A stretch of 64,000 nucleotides of DNA, taken from assembly GCF_900119315.1 (NCBI RefSeq), contig NZ_LT827010.1:1658001-1722000 (forward strand), in the 5' to 3' direction. The position numbers and the translations under genes were made by a program. The notes under the pieces were generated by a model. It was not told the origin of the DNA. It ran no database searches and was given only the letters and a program-made list of their open reading frames with translations. How positions within the stretch are numbered: position 1 is the stretch's first letter; each line of letters opens with the position of its first letter. The DNA comes from Actinoplanes sp. SE50/110. GTDB lineage: Bacteria > Actinomycetota > Actinomycetes > Mycobacteriales > Micromonosporaceae. This document shows, one piece after another, positions 33,201 to 40,313 of this stretch.

Positions 33201-34230
33201 GACCAGCCGCTGGATGGACGTGCGCCCGCAGATCCGCGACGTCTTCGGCACCCGCATCGAACTGCGGCTCGGCGAGCCCGGCGACTCGCTGATCAACCGC
33301 CGGGAGGCGGTCAACGTCCCGGACAAGTCACCCGGCCACGGCCTCACCCCGGACGGGCACCACTTCCTCGCCGCCCTGCCCCGCATCGACCGCGAGCAGC
33401 GCGCCGACGACCTCGCCGAGGCCGTCGCCGAGATGGTCAAGCACGCCACCGAGCACTGGTCCGGCCCACCCGCGCCGCGGGTCCGGCTGCTGCCGGCCGA
33501 GCTTGCGTTCGAGGCGCTGCCCGCGGCCCGCGGCCCGGTCGTCCCGATCGGCATCGCCGAATCCGACCTGGAACCCGTCTGGCTCGACTTCGACGCCGAA
33601 CCGCACGCCCTGCTCTTCGGCGACATCGAGAGCGGCAAGAGCTCGTTCCTGCGCAGCCTCGCCAAGTCGATCGTGGCCGGCAACAGCCCGTCCGAGGCCC
33701 GCATCCTCACCGTCGACCTGCGCCGCAGCCTGCTCGGCATCATCCCGGCCGAGAACACCATCGGCTACGGCACCTCCCACCAGGTCACCGCCGACCTGAT
33801 CAACCAGGTGGTGGTCGCCATGCGGGAACGCCTCCCCGGCCCGGACGTCACCCCCGAGATGCTCGCCAACCGCAGCTGGTGGAAGGGCCCCCAGCTGTAC
33901 GTTCTGGTCGACGACTACGACCTGGTCGCCGCCGCCGCACAGAATCCATTGCTGCCGCTGCTGGAATTCCTCCCGCAGGCCCGCGACATCGGCCTGCACC
34001 TGGTCATCACCCGCCGCATCGGCGGCGCCGCCCGCGCCATGTTCGACCCGGTGATCGGCCGCATCCGCGAACTCGCCTCCCCCGGCATCATGATGTCCGG
34101 CCCGCGCGACGAGGGCCCGCTCTTCGGCACGATCAAACCTCAGTTCCTGCCCCCGGGCCGGGCCTGGATGATCACCCGCAAGCACGGCGCCCGGCTGGTC
34201 CAGCTCGCCTGGACGCCGCCGGCCCACTGA
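30271..34230 (+). CDS. eccC: type VII secretion ATPase EccC (three FtsK/SpoIIIE ATPase domains)
   Basis: A 1319-residue single-chain EccC (not split into Ca and Cb). Residues 1-35 are Pro/Arg-rich, two TM helices lie at about 38-60 and 66-87, followed by the DUF domain. ATPase domain 1: Walker A GATGSGKSE at about 479 and LVLIVDEFSELL as Walker B. Domain 2: GGAQSGKSN at about 834 and VFLVIDGWSTL. Domain 3: GDIESGKSS at about 1117 and YVLVDDYDL. EccC recognises substrates through the C-terminal ATPase and powers export. Walker B of domains 2 and 3 lack a glutamate after Asp, as is common for the degenerate domains of the family. Starts at GTG. Confidence 0.97.
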   Translation: MTVTIVKRPPRRPAPVMPSGEVLLDPPPEIPPPGGKGWTRMLMVLPMGAGAAGMGLMMSAQRGGPLTYVAGAMYGVSILGMIAMMATNTSGPGKREMIESRRQYLRHLSQLRAQLRATIRQQREAYYYRNPDPATLWTFADSGRLWERRRNDADFTVVRIAVGAQEVATRLVPPQTRPVDELEPLCAMALRKFVNTYSVVPDLPVSVALRDFSHIYLRGAEEAVLGFCRALTAQLVTFHAPDDLRIGVCVPDHQRPRWEWVKWLPHGQHPDKIDAAGSVRLVSPSVPALEASLDDVLASRSRFELTGPPPPGPHVVVIIDGGSTAGSDHLMTEGGVAGVTILDLSGPPPRLLDDSSVILEIAADGTITGVTMDGSTQVGRADTLGLPEIEVLARELAPLRLSAAASGDQPAISQDMGLAELLEVDDPYQLELADLWANRPNRDRLRVPIGIGLDGRPIEIDLKESAQDGMGPHGLLIGATGSGKSELLRTLVVALALTHDPEILNFVLVDYKGGATFASLDRLPHTAAMITNLKDEQPLVDRMLGAIQGELTRRQELLRKTGNYASQRDYERARAAGVPLAPLPSLVLIVDEFSELLADRPDFIDMFVQIGRVGRSLGIHLLLASQRLDEGRLRGLETHLSYRIGLRTFSSMESRAVLGVPDAYELPSHPGHGYLRAGTDGLIRLKAAYVSGAVRREGAVAAGGTRAGSPIREFTTYYAMPLQEEQPRAAEPAGQEVEEKVQGDTLMDVLARQMEGRGTPAHEVWLPPLDKAPTLGQMLPPVISMPDRGLQVDAAERFGALHALTGIIDKPFDQRRDPMWLDLSGAAGNLLVVGGAQSGKSNFLRTLITSLSLTHTPREVQFYCLDFGGGPLTALADLPHVGGVAGRRDSDRVRRTIAEVHLLMRGREDFFAQRNVEGMAAYRRVKAQGRYAEDPFGDVFLVIDGWSTLRTEFEDLEPTVNELANRGLGFGIHVIGATSRWMDVRPQIRDVFGTRIELRLGEPGDSLINRREAVNVPDKSPGHGLTPDGHHFLAALPRIDREQRADDLAEAVAEMVKHATEHWSGPPAPRVRLLPAELAFEALPAARGPVVPIGIAESDLEPVWLDFDAEPHALLFGDIESGKSSFLRSLAKSIVAGNSPSEARILTVDLRRSLLGIIPAENTIGYGTSHQVTADLINQVVVAMRERLPGPDVTPEMLANRSWWKGPQLYVLVDDYDLVAAAAQNPLLPLLEFLPQARDIGLHLVITRRIGGAARAMFDPVIGRIRELASPGIMMSGPRDEGPLFGTIKPQFLPPGRAWMITRKHGARLVQLAWTPPAH

Positions 34231-34360
34231 CCCGTTGCCCGTCGGCCCGGACGCCCGGCGCCCTACCGTCCCGGTAGCCGCGGGGCCGCCCGGGTCGCTC
34301 ACGGGGTGATGAGGTTCGTCTCGGGACCGGGTGGTCGATCGTCCGCAGTGGACGGGTGGC

Positions 34361-35413
34361 CTACGCCGTCACCGGCGTCGCGTCATCCGGAGGTGTCCGG
34401 ATCGCATCCGCATGGCCGGGATATGCGGCGCGGAGGTCGCCGTCGAACAGGCGCCGGCAGAACTCGTTCATCCGGGCGGCGGCGGGGGCGTGTCTGGCGA
34501 TGATCTCCGCTACGGGCGCCGGCACCTCGGGTGGAATGTCGCCGGTTGCGCACCGGCGTACCAGGCGGTTGCGGGCGACCGGACCGCCGCCGGCCGGCAC
34601 CGAGCACGTCGCGGTGATCAGCCAGTTCACCAGCCGCATGGAAGCGTAGTCGGCGTCGTGACCGGCATTGTCGGCCGCGAAGTCGCGCTCGGTGCCCGAC
34701 AGGTCGAAGCGCGGTGAGGTGGCGAGCCCGAAGTCGACGAGGTAGAGCCGGTCCTCGTCGGCTCGGATGTTGCCGAAGTGTCCGTCCAGGTGCAGCACCT
34801 CGTGGCTACGCAGGAACGCCACCATCTCGAACAGTTGCCGTTCCACCGTCGCGGCTCTCCCCACCGGGTCGCTCAGCCAGCCGGGCAGTGCGTCGGGGAG
34901 ATGCTCGAGAAACAGCACGAGGCTCGCGGTGGCGCTCGCCAGCGCCTCAAACCGTGCGCGAACGGCCCGGTGGCCACCGAACTGGGCGACGACGGCATCG
35001 ACGTCGAGGTGCTCCGCCGCGGTCGGCGGGCGGCCGGGCAGCACCCGCCAGTGGTGCAGCAGTGCGAACGACGGCGTTTCGCCCGCGAGAACCCCCTCGG
35101 TGACGATCTGGTTAGCGGCCAGCTCCCGCCACGCTCCGAAACCCGGACCGGCCAGGCGGTACATGCCGTACTGCCACCGGGCCGGCAGGTCGAACAGGTT
35201 TGCCGTGCTGTAGGGATGAGCCAGCTCCCGATGGGTGATCGGGATCCGCTTCACGAAGACGGGCACGCCGTCGACGTGGATGCTCGAAGCGTCGCCACCC
35301 ACGCCCACGCCCATGGGCGATGCGGTCTGCAGCCACGCCGCCAGTTCACCGTCGGAGCGGCCGGCCAGTGCGGCCGCGACGCGGTGATGGCGGGAACGCC
35401 GCTCATGGAGCAC
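34361..35413 (-). CDS. protein-kinase-fold protein (aminoglycoside-phosphotransferase/LPS-kinase type)
   Basis: A 350-residue cytoplasmic protein. VPVFVKRIP places a candidate ATP-binding Lys at residue 55; VLHLDGHFGNIRADE gives the catalytic Asp210 and Asn215 in an HxDxHxGN loop; LYLVDFGLA gives DFG at 227-229. The catalytic core is thus intact, but the N-lobe has no glycine-rich loop (ASPMGVGVGGDASS is the nearest). The gene follows the ESX operon in the minus direction with 182 bp between, and converges on eccC. The target could be a protein or a small molecule. An ESX role is only suggested by position. Starts at GTG with a weak ribosome-binding site. Confidence 0.7.
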   Translation of the reverse strand: MLHERRSRHHRVAAALAGRSDGELAAWLQTASPMGVGVGGDASSIHVDGVPVFVKRIPITHRELAHPYSTANLFDLPARWQYGMYRLAGPGFGAWRELAANQIVTEGVLAGETPSFALLHHWRVLPGRPPTAAEHLDVDAVVAQFGGHRAVRARFEALASATASLVLFLEHLPDALPGWLSDPVGRAATVERQLFEMVAFLRSHEVLHLDGHFGNIRADEDRLYLVDFGLATSPRFDLSGTERDFAADNAGHDADYASMRLVNWLITATCSVPAGGGPVARNRLVRRCATGDIPPEVPAPVAEIIARHAPAAARMNEFCRRLFDGDLRAAYPGHADAIRTPPDDATPVTA

Positions 35414-35459
35414 CTCGGCATCATGCCACCGGCCATTCGCCGGCGCCCACCCTCAGGCC

Positions 35460-35491
35460 GTGATCCCGTGATCCCGTGATCCCGTGATCCC
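35460..35491 (+). repeat. 4 x 8-bp tandem repeat (GTGATCCC)
   Basis: Four perfect copies of GTGATCCC, followed by GTGGG, lie in the gap between the kinase start and the Pro-rich ESX gene. No gene or promoter is visible in this 180-bp stretch. The repeat may be a slippage product; it sits where the kinase promoter should be. Confidence 0.85.
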
Positions 35492-35595
35492 GTGGGCCGG
35501 CTGCCCGGATCGCGATGCCGGTCCGTGGGTGCGGGATGAGGCGTCTGGTGCGGCCGGTGGAGGCCGTCACCTCGGCCGGGGCCGAGCGGCTCAGG

Positions 35596-37104
35596 TCAGC
35601 GGCGGGGGAGGCCGACGAACTGTTGTTCGGTCGGGGTCTGGGACAGGAACAGGTAGCGGTCGGTGCCCGCACCGATCAGGGCCAGCATGTCGTCGGCCAT
35701 GAACTGGAGGAACTGGCTGCTGTGCGGGCGCAACTTCAGGGCTGAGGCGGCCATGGCGGCCTCGTCACCGCCCAGGCGCTGCAGGAGGGTGAGCTGGGCA
35801 TCCTGGAGGGCGGCCAGGCCGGGGCGGTCCAGCTGGCGCAGGATGGTCAGCTGGGTGCGCCACGGGCCCAACGGTGGGGTGGTGGCCGGGCCGGACATGC
35901 CCAGGTCGTAGACGGCCAGCGTGGGCATCTGGGCGCTGCCGGCCAGGGCGACGCCCTGGTCGCTGCTGTGGACGGTGAGCCGGTTGTACTGACCGGTGGC
36001 GCGTTCGCCGAAGCCGGCCCAGGCGCGGGGCTCGGTGGTGACGACGACGACCCGGGCGCCCAGGGCGAAGGCTCGGAAGATCAGGAGCTGGGCGGCCCAG
36101 ACGCCGCCGACCAGGGCGATGCGGACCGGTTCGGGGGCGAACAGGTGCAGGGGGACCGGGGCGTGCTGCCGGTCGCGGCCGAGCACCAGGCCGGCGCCCG
36201 CGGACGGGGCCACGGTGACCCGGCGCAGCGTCTTACGGGAGATCGCGTGCCAGCCGATGTGCAGCGGTGACGTCTTCCCGGAGGGGCCGGTACGGGCGTC
36301 GTCGTCCTCGTCCGGGGAATCGTCCGGCGGAGAGTCGTTCTCCCACGTCTGCGCCGCCTGCGCCGCGGCCGGCAGCCGGCCCTGTGGGCCGGCCAGGGGC
36401 GCCGACGTCAGCTGCGGCGCGGCGAGCCGCCGCCCGCTCGCATCACCCGCACCCTGCTGCAGGCCCTGCGACCCGGACGTTCCCTGCAGCCCGGATGTCG
36501 GAAACGCCTGCCCCGGCGCGAACAGTCCCTGTGCCGGCACGGCTTGACCCGGTGCGAGTGGTGCCGGCGCGGGCTGGCCGGGTGCGAGTGATGCCGGCGC
36601 GGGCTGGCCGGGTGCGAGTGGTGCCGGCGCGGGCTGGCCGGGTGCGAGTGATGCCGGCGCGGGCTGGCCGGGTGCGAGTGGTGCCGGCGCGGGCTGGCCG
36701 GGTGCGAGTGGTGCCGGCGCCGCTTGGCCGGGTGCGAGGGGTGCCGGCGCCGCCTGGCCGGGCGCGAACTGCCCGGACGGGGCTGCTGCCCCCGCCGGAT
36801 GCGGACCGAAGCCGGGCTGCGCCCCGCCCGGCGAATACGACCCCGGAGAGTAGGGACCCTGCTGATACTGGCCCTGCCCCGGACCCGTCGGCGCCTGCGG
36901 GAGGTGCGCCGGCGGTGGCGGCAGCTGACCCTGCGGCGGACGCACCTGCGCACGGGCCACCGAACCCGGCGGGAAGATCGCGGGTGGCGGTGGCAACTGC
37001 TGCTCACGCCCCGCGGCGTCCGGCGCATCGGCGTCGGCGGCGGGCTGGTCCGGAGTCTGTGGGGGATAGGGACGCCAGGAGCCGTCCCGGTTCGGGTCGG
37101 TCAT
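35596..37104 (-). CDS. proline-rich type VII secretion-associated protein
   Basis: 502 residues in two parts. Residues 1-290 are Pro/Gln/Gly/Ala-rich and include eight copies of APGQPAPAPL-type decapeptides. Residues about 295-502 are a folded domain: PLHIGWHAISRKTLRRVTVA, GRDRQHAPVPLHLFAPEPVR, LLIFRAFALGARVVVVTTEP and YNRLTVHSSDQGV; alternating strands and helices suggest a Rossmann-like or forkhead-binding role, but no family is recognised. There is no TM segment. It shares an ATGA overlap with eccE, so both are translated together, and it closes the eccA-like/eccE operon. Similar proteins are known to me only from actinomycete ESX loci; the function is unknown. Confidence 0.7.
   Translation of the reverse strand: MTDPNRDGSWRPYPPQTPDQPAADADAPDAAGREQQLPPPPAIFPPGSVARAQVRPPQGQLPPPPAHLPQAPTGPGQGQYQQGPYSPGSYSPGGAQPGFGPHPAGAAAPSGQFAPGQAAPAPLAPGQAAPAPLAPGQPAPAPLAPGQPAPASLAPGQPAPAPLAPGQPAPASLAPGQPAPAPLAPGQAVPAQGLFAPGQAFPTSGLQGTSGSQGLQQGAGDASGRRLAAPQLTSAPLAGPQGRLPAAAQAAQTWENDSPPDDSPDEDDDARTGPSGKTSPLHIGWHAISRKTLRRVTVAPSAGAGLVLGRDRQHAPVPLHLFAPEPVRIALVGGVWAAQLLIFRAFALGARVVVVTTEPRAWAGFGERATGQYNRLTVHSSDQGVALAGSAQMPTLAVYDLGMSGPATTPPLGPWRTQLTILRQLDRPGLAALQDAQLTLLQRLGGDEAAMAASALKLRPHSSQFLQFMADDMLALIGAGTDRYLFLSQTPTEQQFVGLPRR
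36541..36780 (-). repeat. 30-bp tandem repeat encoding decapeptides
   Basis: Eight 30-bp units in register encode APGQPAPAPL or APGQPAPASL. Five inner units differ by a single base (GAGTGGTGCC versus GAGTGATGCC), which shows recent expansion. The repeat keeps the frame of the Pro-rich ESX gene. Confidence 0.9.
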
Positions 37105-38567
37105 CCCGCTCCGCCTCCCGTCGGGGCCGTGGCGTAGGCGGCCGGGCCGTGCTCGCCGTCCAGGGGTTGCAGCTCGGCGCCGACGCGTTTGACGCCCTCC
37201 AGCAGGACGCGGTCGAGGGCGCCGAGGTCGGCGTCGGGCCGGGTGGCCAGCCGGATGAAGGCGCGGACGGCGACGTCCTCACCGTCGGCCGCGGCGTTCA
37301 GCACCAGGGCGACGCTGGTCTGCGCGGCCGGGGCGGTGGCCGCCCAGGCGAACAGGGAGCCGATCTCGCCGGCCGAGGTGGGCCAGGTCTTCACCCAGTA
37401 CGTCCGGTGGATCAGGCGGGCCGAGCTCCAGTGTGTCCAGTCCTCGTCGACCTGTGCGCCCTCGGCCAGCGAACCGGCCTCGACGTCGCACGAGCGGGCC
37501 AGCGCGGCCAGCAGCTCGTCGGCGTCGAGCACCCGGCAGGCGATCCCGATCCGGCGCAGGCTGGTGGCCACCTTGCGGCCGAGGCCGGCGACCAGGGCGG
37601 CGGCGGTCTCCAGATCGGCGGTGTGGTCGTGCAGCGCCTCGGCCAGCACCCGGGCGTCGACCCGGACGCTGATCGTGGACTCCCGGTGAGCCGGGACCGG
37701 CTCCGGACTGAGCGACTCGACGAGCTGGCGATACGACGAGACGGCCGGCGAGGACGCGTGCACGTCGGGGCTGGGCGCCGGCACGGTGTGCGTGACCAGC
37801 TCCAGCACCACGCCCGGCTGCTCGGTCGCGGCGAGGACGCTGACCAGCGCGTCCAGCGGGATCGGCGCGGCGTCGTGGTGGACCGGCGCGGCCGGGGTGA
37901 GAGCCACCACGCTGAACCAGCCGGCCTCGTCCTTGGCCACCCCGGCGCGGGCGCCGTCCTGCGCGGTCATGTCCCGCACGGCGAGGCCGGGGGCGATGGT
38001 GCGCAGCGCGGCCAGCACCGGCCCGGCCCCGGTCTCCGGAGCGGCGGCCCGCCGGCGGGCGTGGTGGCGGGCGATCTGCCGGTGCTCCAGCCACCAGCGG
38101 CCCTGCTGCCGGGCGAAGAAGACGATGATCAGGATCAGCCCGGCGACGCCGGTGACCAGCGCCGGGATCGGCCCCTGCAGGGCCGCCGCGATGGTGGCCA
38201 GCACGGCCACCTCGGCGACCACGATCTGGGTGAGGCTCAGCGGCCCGACCTGCCCGCGGCGCGGGATGGCCCGCACCCCGGCGTCGGCGGCGTCGGACGC
38301 GGCCGACGGGGCGGGCGGCGCCGGGCGGTGCGCCGCGCCGGTCGGCGGCCCGGACGGGACCCCCGAGGTGGGCCCCGGGACGCTGCCGCGCGCCTGGGTG
38401 CCGGCCCGGCGCAGCGGGGTGGCCGCGGCGGTGGCGTGGGCCTGCGGGGGCGCGGTCACCGCGGGCGGCGGCGCCGCGGCGCCCGGCGTGGGCGGCGGAG
38501 CGCTCGCGGGCGGCGGCGGCAGAGCGGCGCCATACGCCTGCCCGGAGTAGCCGTCACCTGGATTCAC
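37101..38567 (-). CDS. eccE: type VII secretion protein EccE
   Basis: A 488-residue protein with a Pro/Ala-rich cytoplasmic tail (residues 1-105), two TM helices between about 108 and 150 (LTQIVVAEVAVLATIAAAL, PALVTGVAGLILIIVFFA) and then the EccE domain with GVAKDEAGWFSVVAL, YRQLVESLSPEPVPAHRE and YWVKTWP. EccE sits on the periphery of the ESX membrane complex. GTG start with GGGGAGG upstream. It lies 75 bp after the AAA gene and overlaps the Pro-rich gene by 4 nt. The long Pro-rich N-terminal extension is more than most EccE proteins have. Confidence 0.85.
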   Translation of the reverse strand: MNPGDGYSGQAYGAALPPPPASAPPPTPGAAAPPPAVTAPPQAHATAAATPLRRAGTQARGSVPGPTSGVPSGPPTGAAHRPAPPAPSAASDAADAGVRAIPRRGQVGPLSLTQIVVAEVAVLATIAAALQGPIPALVTGVAGLILIIVFFARQQGRWWLEHRQIARHHARRRAAAPETGAGPVLAALRTIAPGLAVRDMTAQDGARAGVAKDEAGWFSVVALTPAAPVHHDAAPIPLDALVSVLAATEQPGVVLELVTHTVPAPSPDVHASSPAVSSYRQLVESLSPEPVPAHRESTISVRVDARVLAEALHDHTADLETAAALVAGLGRKVATSLRRIGIACRVLDADELLAALARSCDVEAGSLAEGAQVDEDWTHWSSARLIHRTYWVKTWPTSAGEIGSLFAWAATAPAAQTSVALVLNAAADGEDVAVRAFIRLATRPDADLGALDRVLLEGVKRVGAELQPLDGEHGPAAYATAPTGGGAG

Positions 38568-38642
38568 CGCACACCTCCCCGCCGTCCCCGTAGCGAGCCC
38601 ATTCTATGTGCCACCCCCGACAGGAAGCGGCCCGGCGAGTCC

Positions 38643-40301
38643 TCAGCGGATCGCCGTCAGCAGATCGTCGAGCACCAGCGTGGTCAGGTCGTCCCGGCTG
38701 GGCATCCGGCCCAGCGACCGCAGCCGGCCGGACTGCGCCTTGCGCATCCCCTCCAGCAGCTTGCGGGCCTCGCGGGCGTTACCGAAGTTCCGGTCCCGCT
38801 CGATCTGTGAGAAGTGCTCGTGCAGCGCCTCGCTGAGCCCGGGCGCGAACGTGTAGTCGTCGTTCTGCGCGATCCGGGTGGCGATCATCACCAGCTCGTC
38901 CGGCCCGTAGTTCTCGAACTCCAGCGTCTTGGCGAAGCGGGACGCCAGACCGGAGTTCGCGTCCAGGAAATCGAGCATCTCCCGGGTGTACCCGGCGACG
39001 ATCACGGCCACCTGGTCACGGTGGTCCTCCATCAGCTTGACCAGGGTGTCGATCGCCTCCTGGCCGAAGTCGGCGCTGGCCCCGCCGGCCCGGGACAGGG
39101 TGTACGCCTCGTCGATGAACAGCACGCCGCCCATCGCCTCCTCGAACACCGAGGTGGTCTTCTCCGCGGTGTGCCCGATGTACTGCCCGACCAGGTCGCG
39201 CCGGGACACCTCGCGGAACCGCCCGTTGGGCAGCACACCGAGCGCCTTGAGCAACTGACCGTAGATGCGGGCCACCGTCGTCTTGCCGGTGCCCGGGGCG
39301 CCGGTGAAGATCAGGTGGTGGCTGGCCGCGCCGACCGACAGCCCGGCGCTGCGCCGCCACTCGTTCACCTGGATCTCGTCGATCAGGGCGCGGACCTCGT
39401 TCTTCACCCCGGCCAGGCCGATCATCGCGTCGAGCTCGCCGAGCAGCCGGTCGACCTCGGCGGCGTCCTGCCCGGCGCCGGCCTCGGTGATCCCGGCCCG
39501 CGGCGCCGGACCGCCCTCGGAGAGGGTGACGGTGGCCTGGGCGCGCGGGTCGACCGCGACCTTCGGCTCGGCGGTGCCCTCGACCCGGCACTGCTCGACC
39601 ACCGCGGAGCAGCCGGCGCCGACCACGATCCCGGAGCCGGCGGTCTGGTGCACCCAGGTCTCCCGGATCGCCGGGGCGCTGCTGTTGGCGATCACGATGC
39701 CGGCGTCGCCGGTGCCGGAGATGTCACAGCGCTCGATCACCGGACGGCCGGACTGATAGACGTACACCCCGCGATAGCCGCACTCGGCGACCGTGGTGTT
39801 GCGGATCACCGGGTCGGCGCCCAGCCGCACGATGATGCCGTCGTCGTTGACCCCGCGGACCTCGCAGGACTCGACCGTGCCGCCGGCGTCCGAGAAGACC
39901 AGCCCGTTCTGGCCCTTCAGTACGCGGACCTCACTGGCCTCCACCGTGGCCATGTCGGTGGCCTGCAGGCCGGCGGCATAACCCGAACGGAGGCGACATT
40001 TCCGGACGACGACCCGCGCGGCCGTGACGGCGATCGCCGGATAGTCCCCCGAGGTCAGGTCCAGCCCCTCGACGGTCACCTCGCCACTGAGCACGGCCAG
40101 GGCCGGCCCCTCCAGCGCGGCGGCGTCGACGACGACCGTGCCCTCCTCGCCGGAGCCGCGCAGGGTGAGCCGCCGCCCGGTCAGCTCGATCCGCTCCCGG
40201 TACGTCCCGGGACCGATGGTGATCACCGCGCCGTCCGGTGCCACCTCGAGCGCGTCACGGATCGTCGGATAGGTGCCGGGGACCGCGAGGGTGCTGGCCA
40301 C
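38643..40301 (-). CDS. beta-helix plus CbxX/CfqX AAA ATPase (EccA-like)
   Basis: 552 residues. The first 260 form right-handed parallel beta-helix repeats (PGTYPTIRDALEVAPDGAVI, then rungs such as GDAGIVIANSSAPAIRETWV), like NosD/pectin-lyase folds. Residues about 275-552 are an AAA ATPase of the CbxX/CfqX class: LIGLAGVK-like start, Walker A GAPGTGKTT, Walker B GGVLFIDEAYTL and sensor-type ASRFAKTLEF. ESX EccA has the same ATPase but a TPR N-domain, so here the N-domain is swapped. GTG start with AAGGAG upstream. In an operon with the kinase-like/TM gene (12 nt before) and eccE. Likely works on ESX substrates in the cytosol. Confidence 0.85.
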   Translation of the reverse strand: MASTLAVPGTYPTIRDALEVAPDGAVITIGPGTYRERIELTGRRLTLRGSGEEGTVVVDAAALEGPALAVLSGEVTVEGLDLTSGDYPAIAVTAARVVVRKCRLRSGYAAGLQATDMATVEASEVRVLKGQNGLVFSDAGGTVESCEVRGVNDDGIIVRLGADPVIRNTTVAECGYRGVYVYQSGRPVIERCDISGTGDAGIVIANSSAPAIRETWVHQTAGSGIVVGAGCSAVVEQCRVEGTAEPKVAVDPRAQATVTLSEGGPAPRAGITEAGAGQDAAEVDRLLGELDAMIGLAGVKNEVRALIDEIQVNEWRRSAGLSVGAASHHLIFTGAPGTGKTTVARIYGQLLKALGVLPNGRFREVSRRDLVGQYIGHTAEKTTSVFEEAMGGVLFIDEAYTLSRAGGASADFGQEAIDTLVKLMEDHRDQVAVIVAGYTREMLDFLDANSGLASRFAKTLEFENYGPDELVMIATRIAQNDDYTFAPGLSEALHEHFSQIERDRNFGNAREARKLLEGMRKAQSGRLRSLGRMPSRDDLTTLVLDDLLTAIR

Positions 40302-40313
40302 GAGGTGCTCCTT

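Noticed and set aside
36267..38810. An 847-codon + strand frame over eccE and the Pro-rich gene
   Set aside because: Low-complexity shadow of two well-supported minus genes, with no ribosome-binding site or domains.
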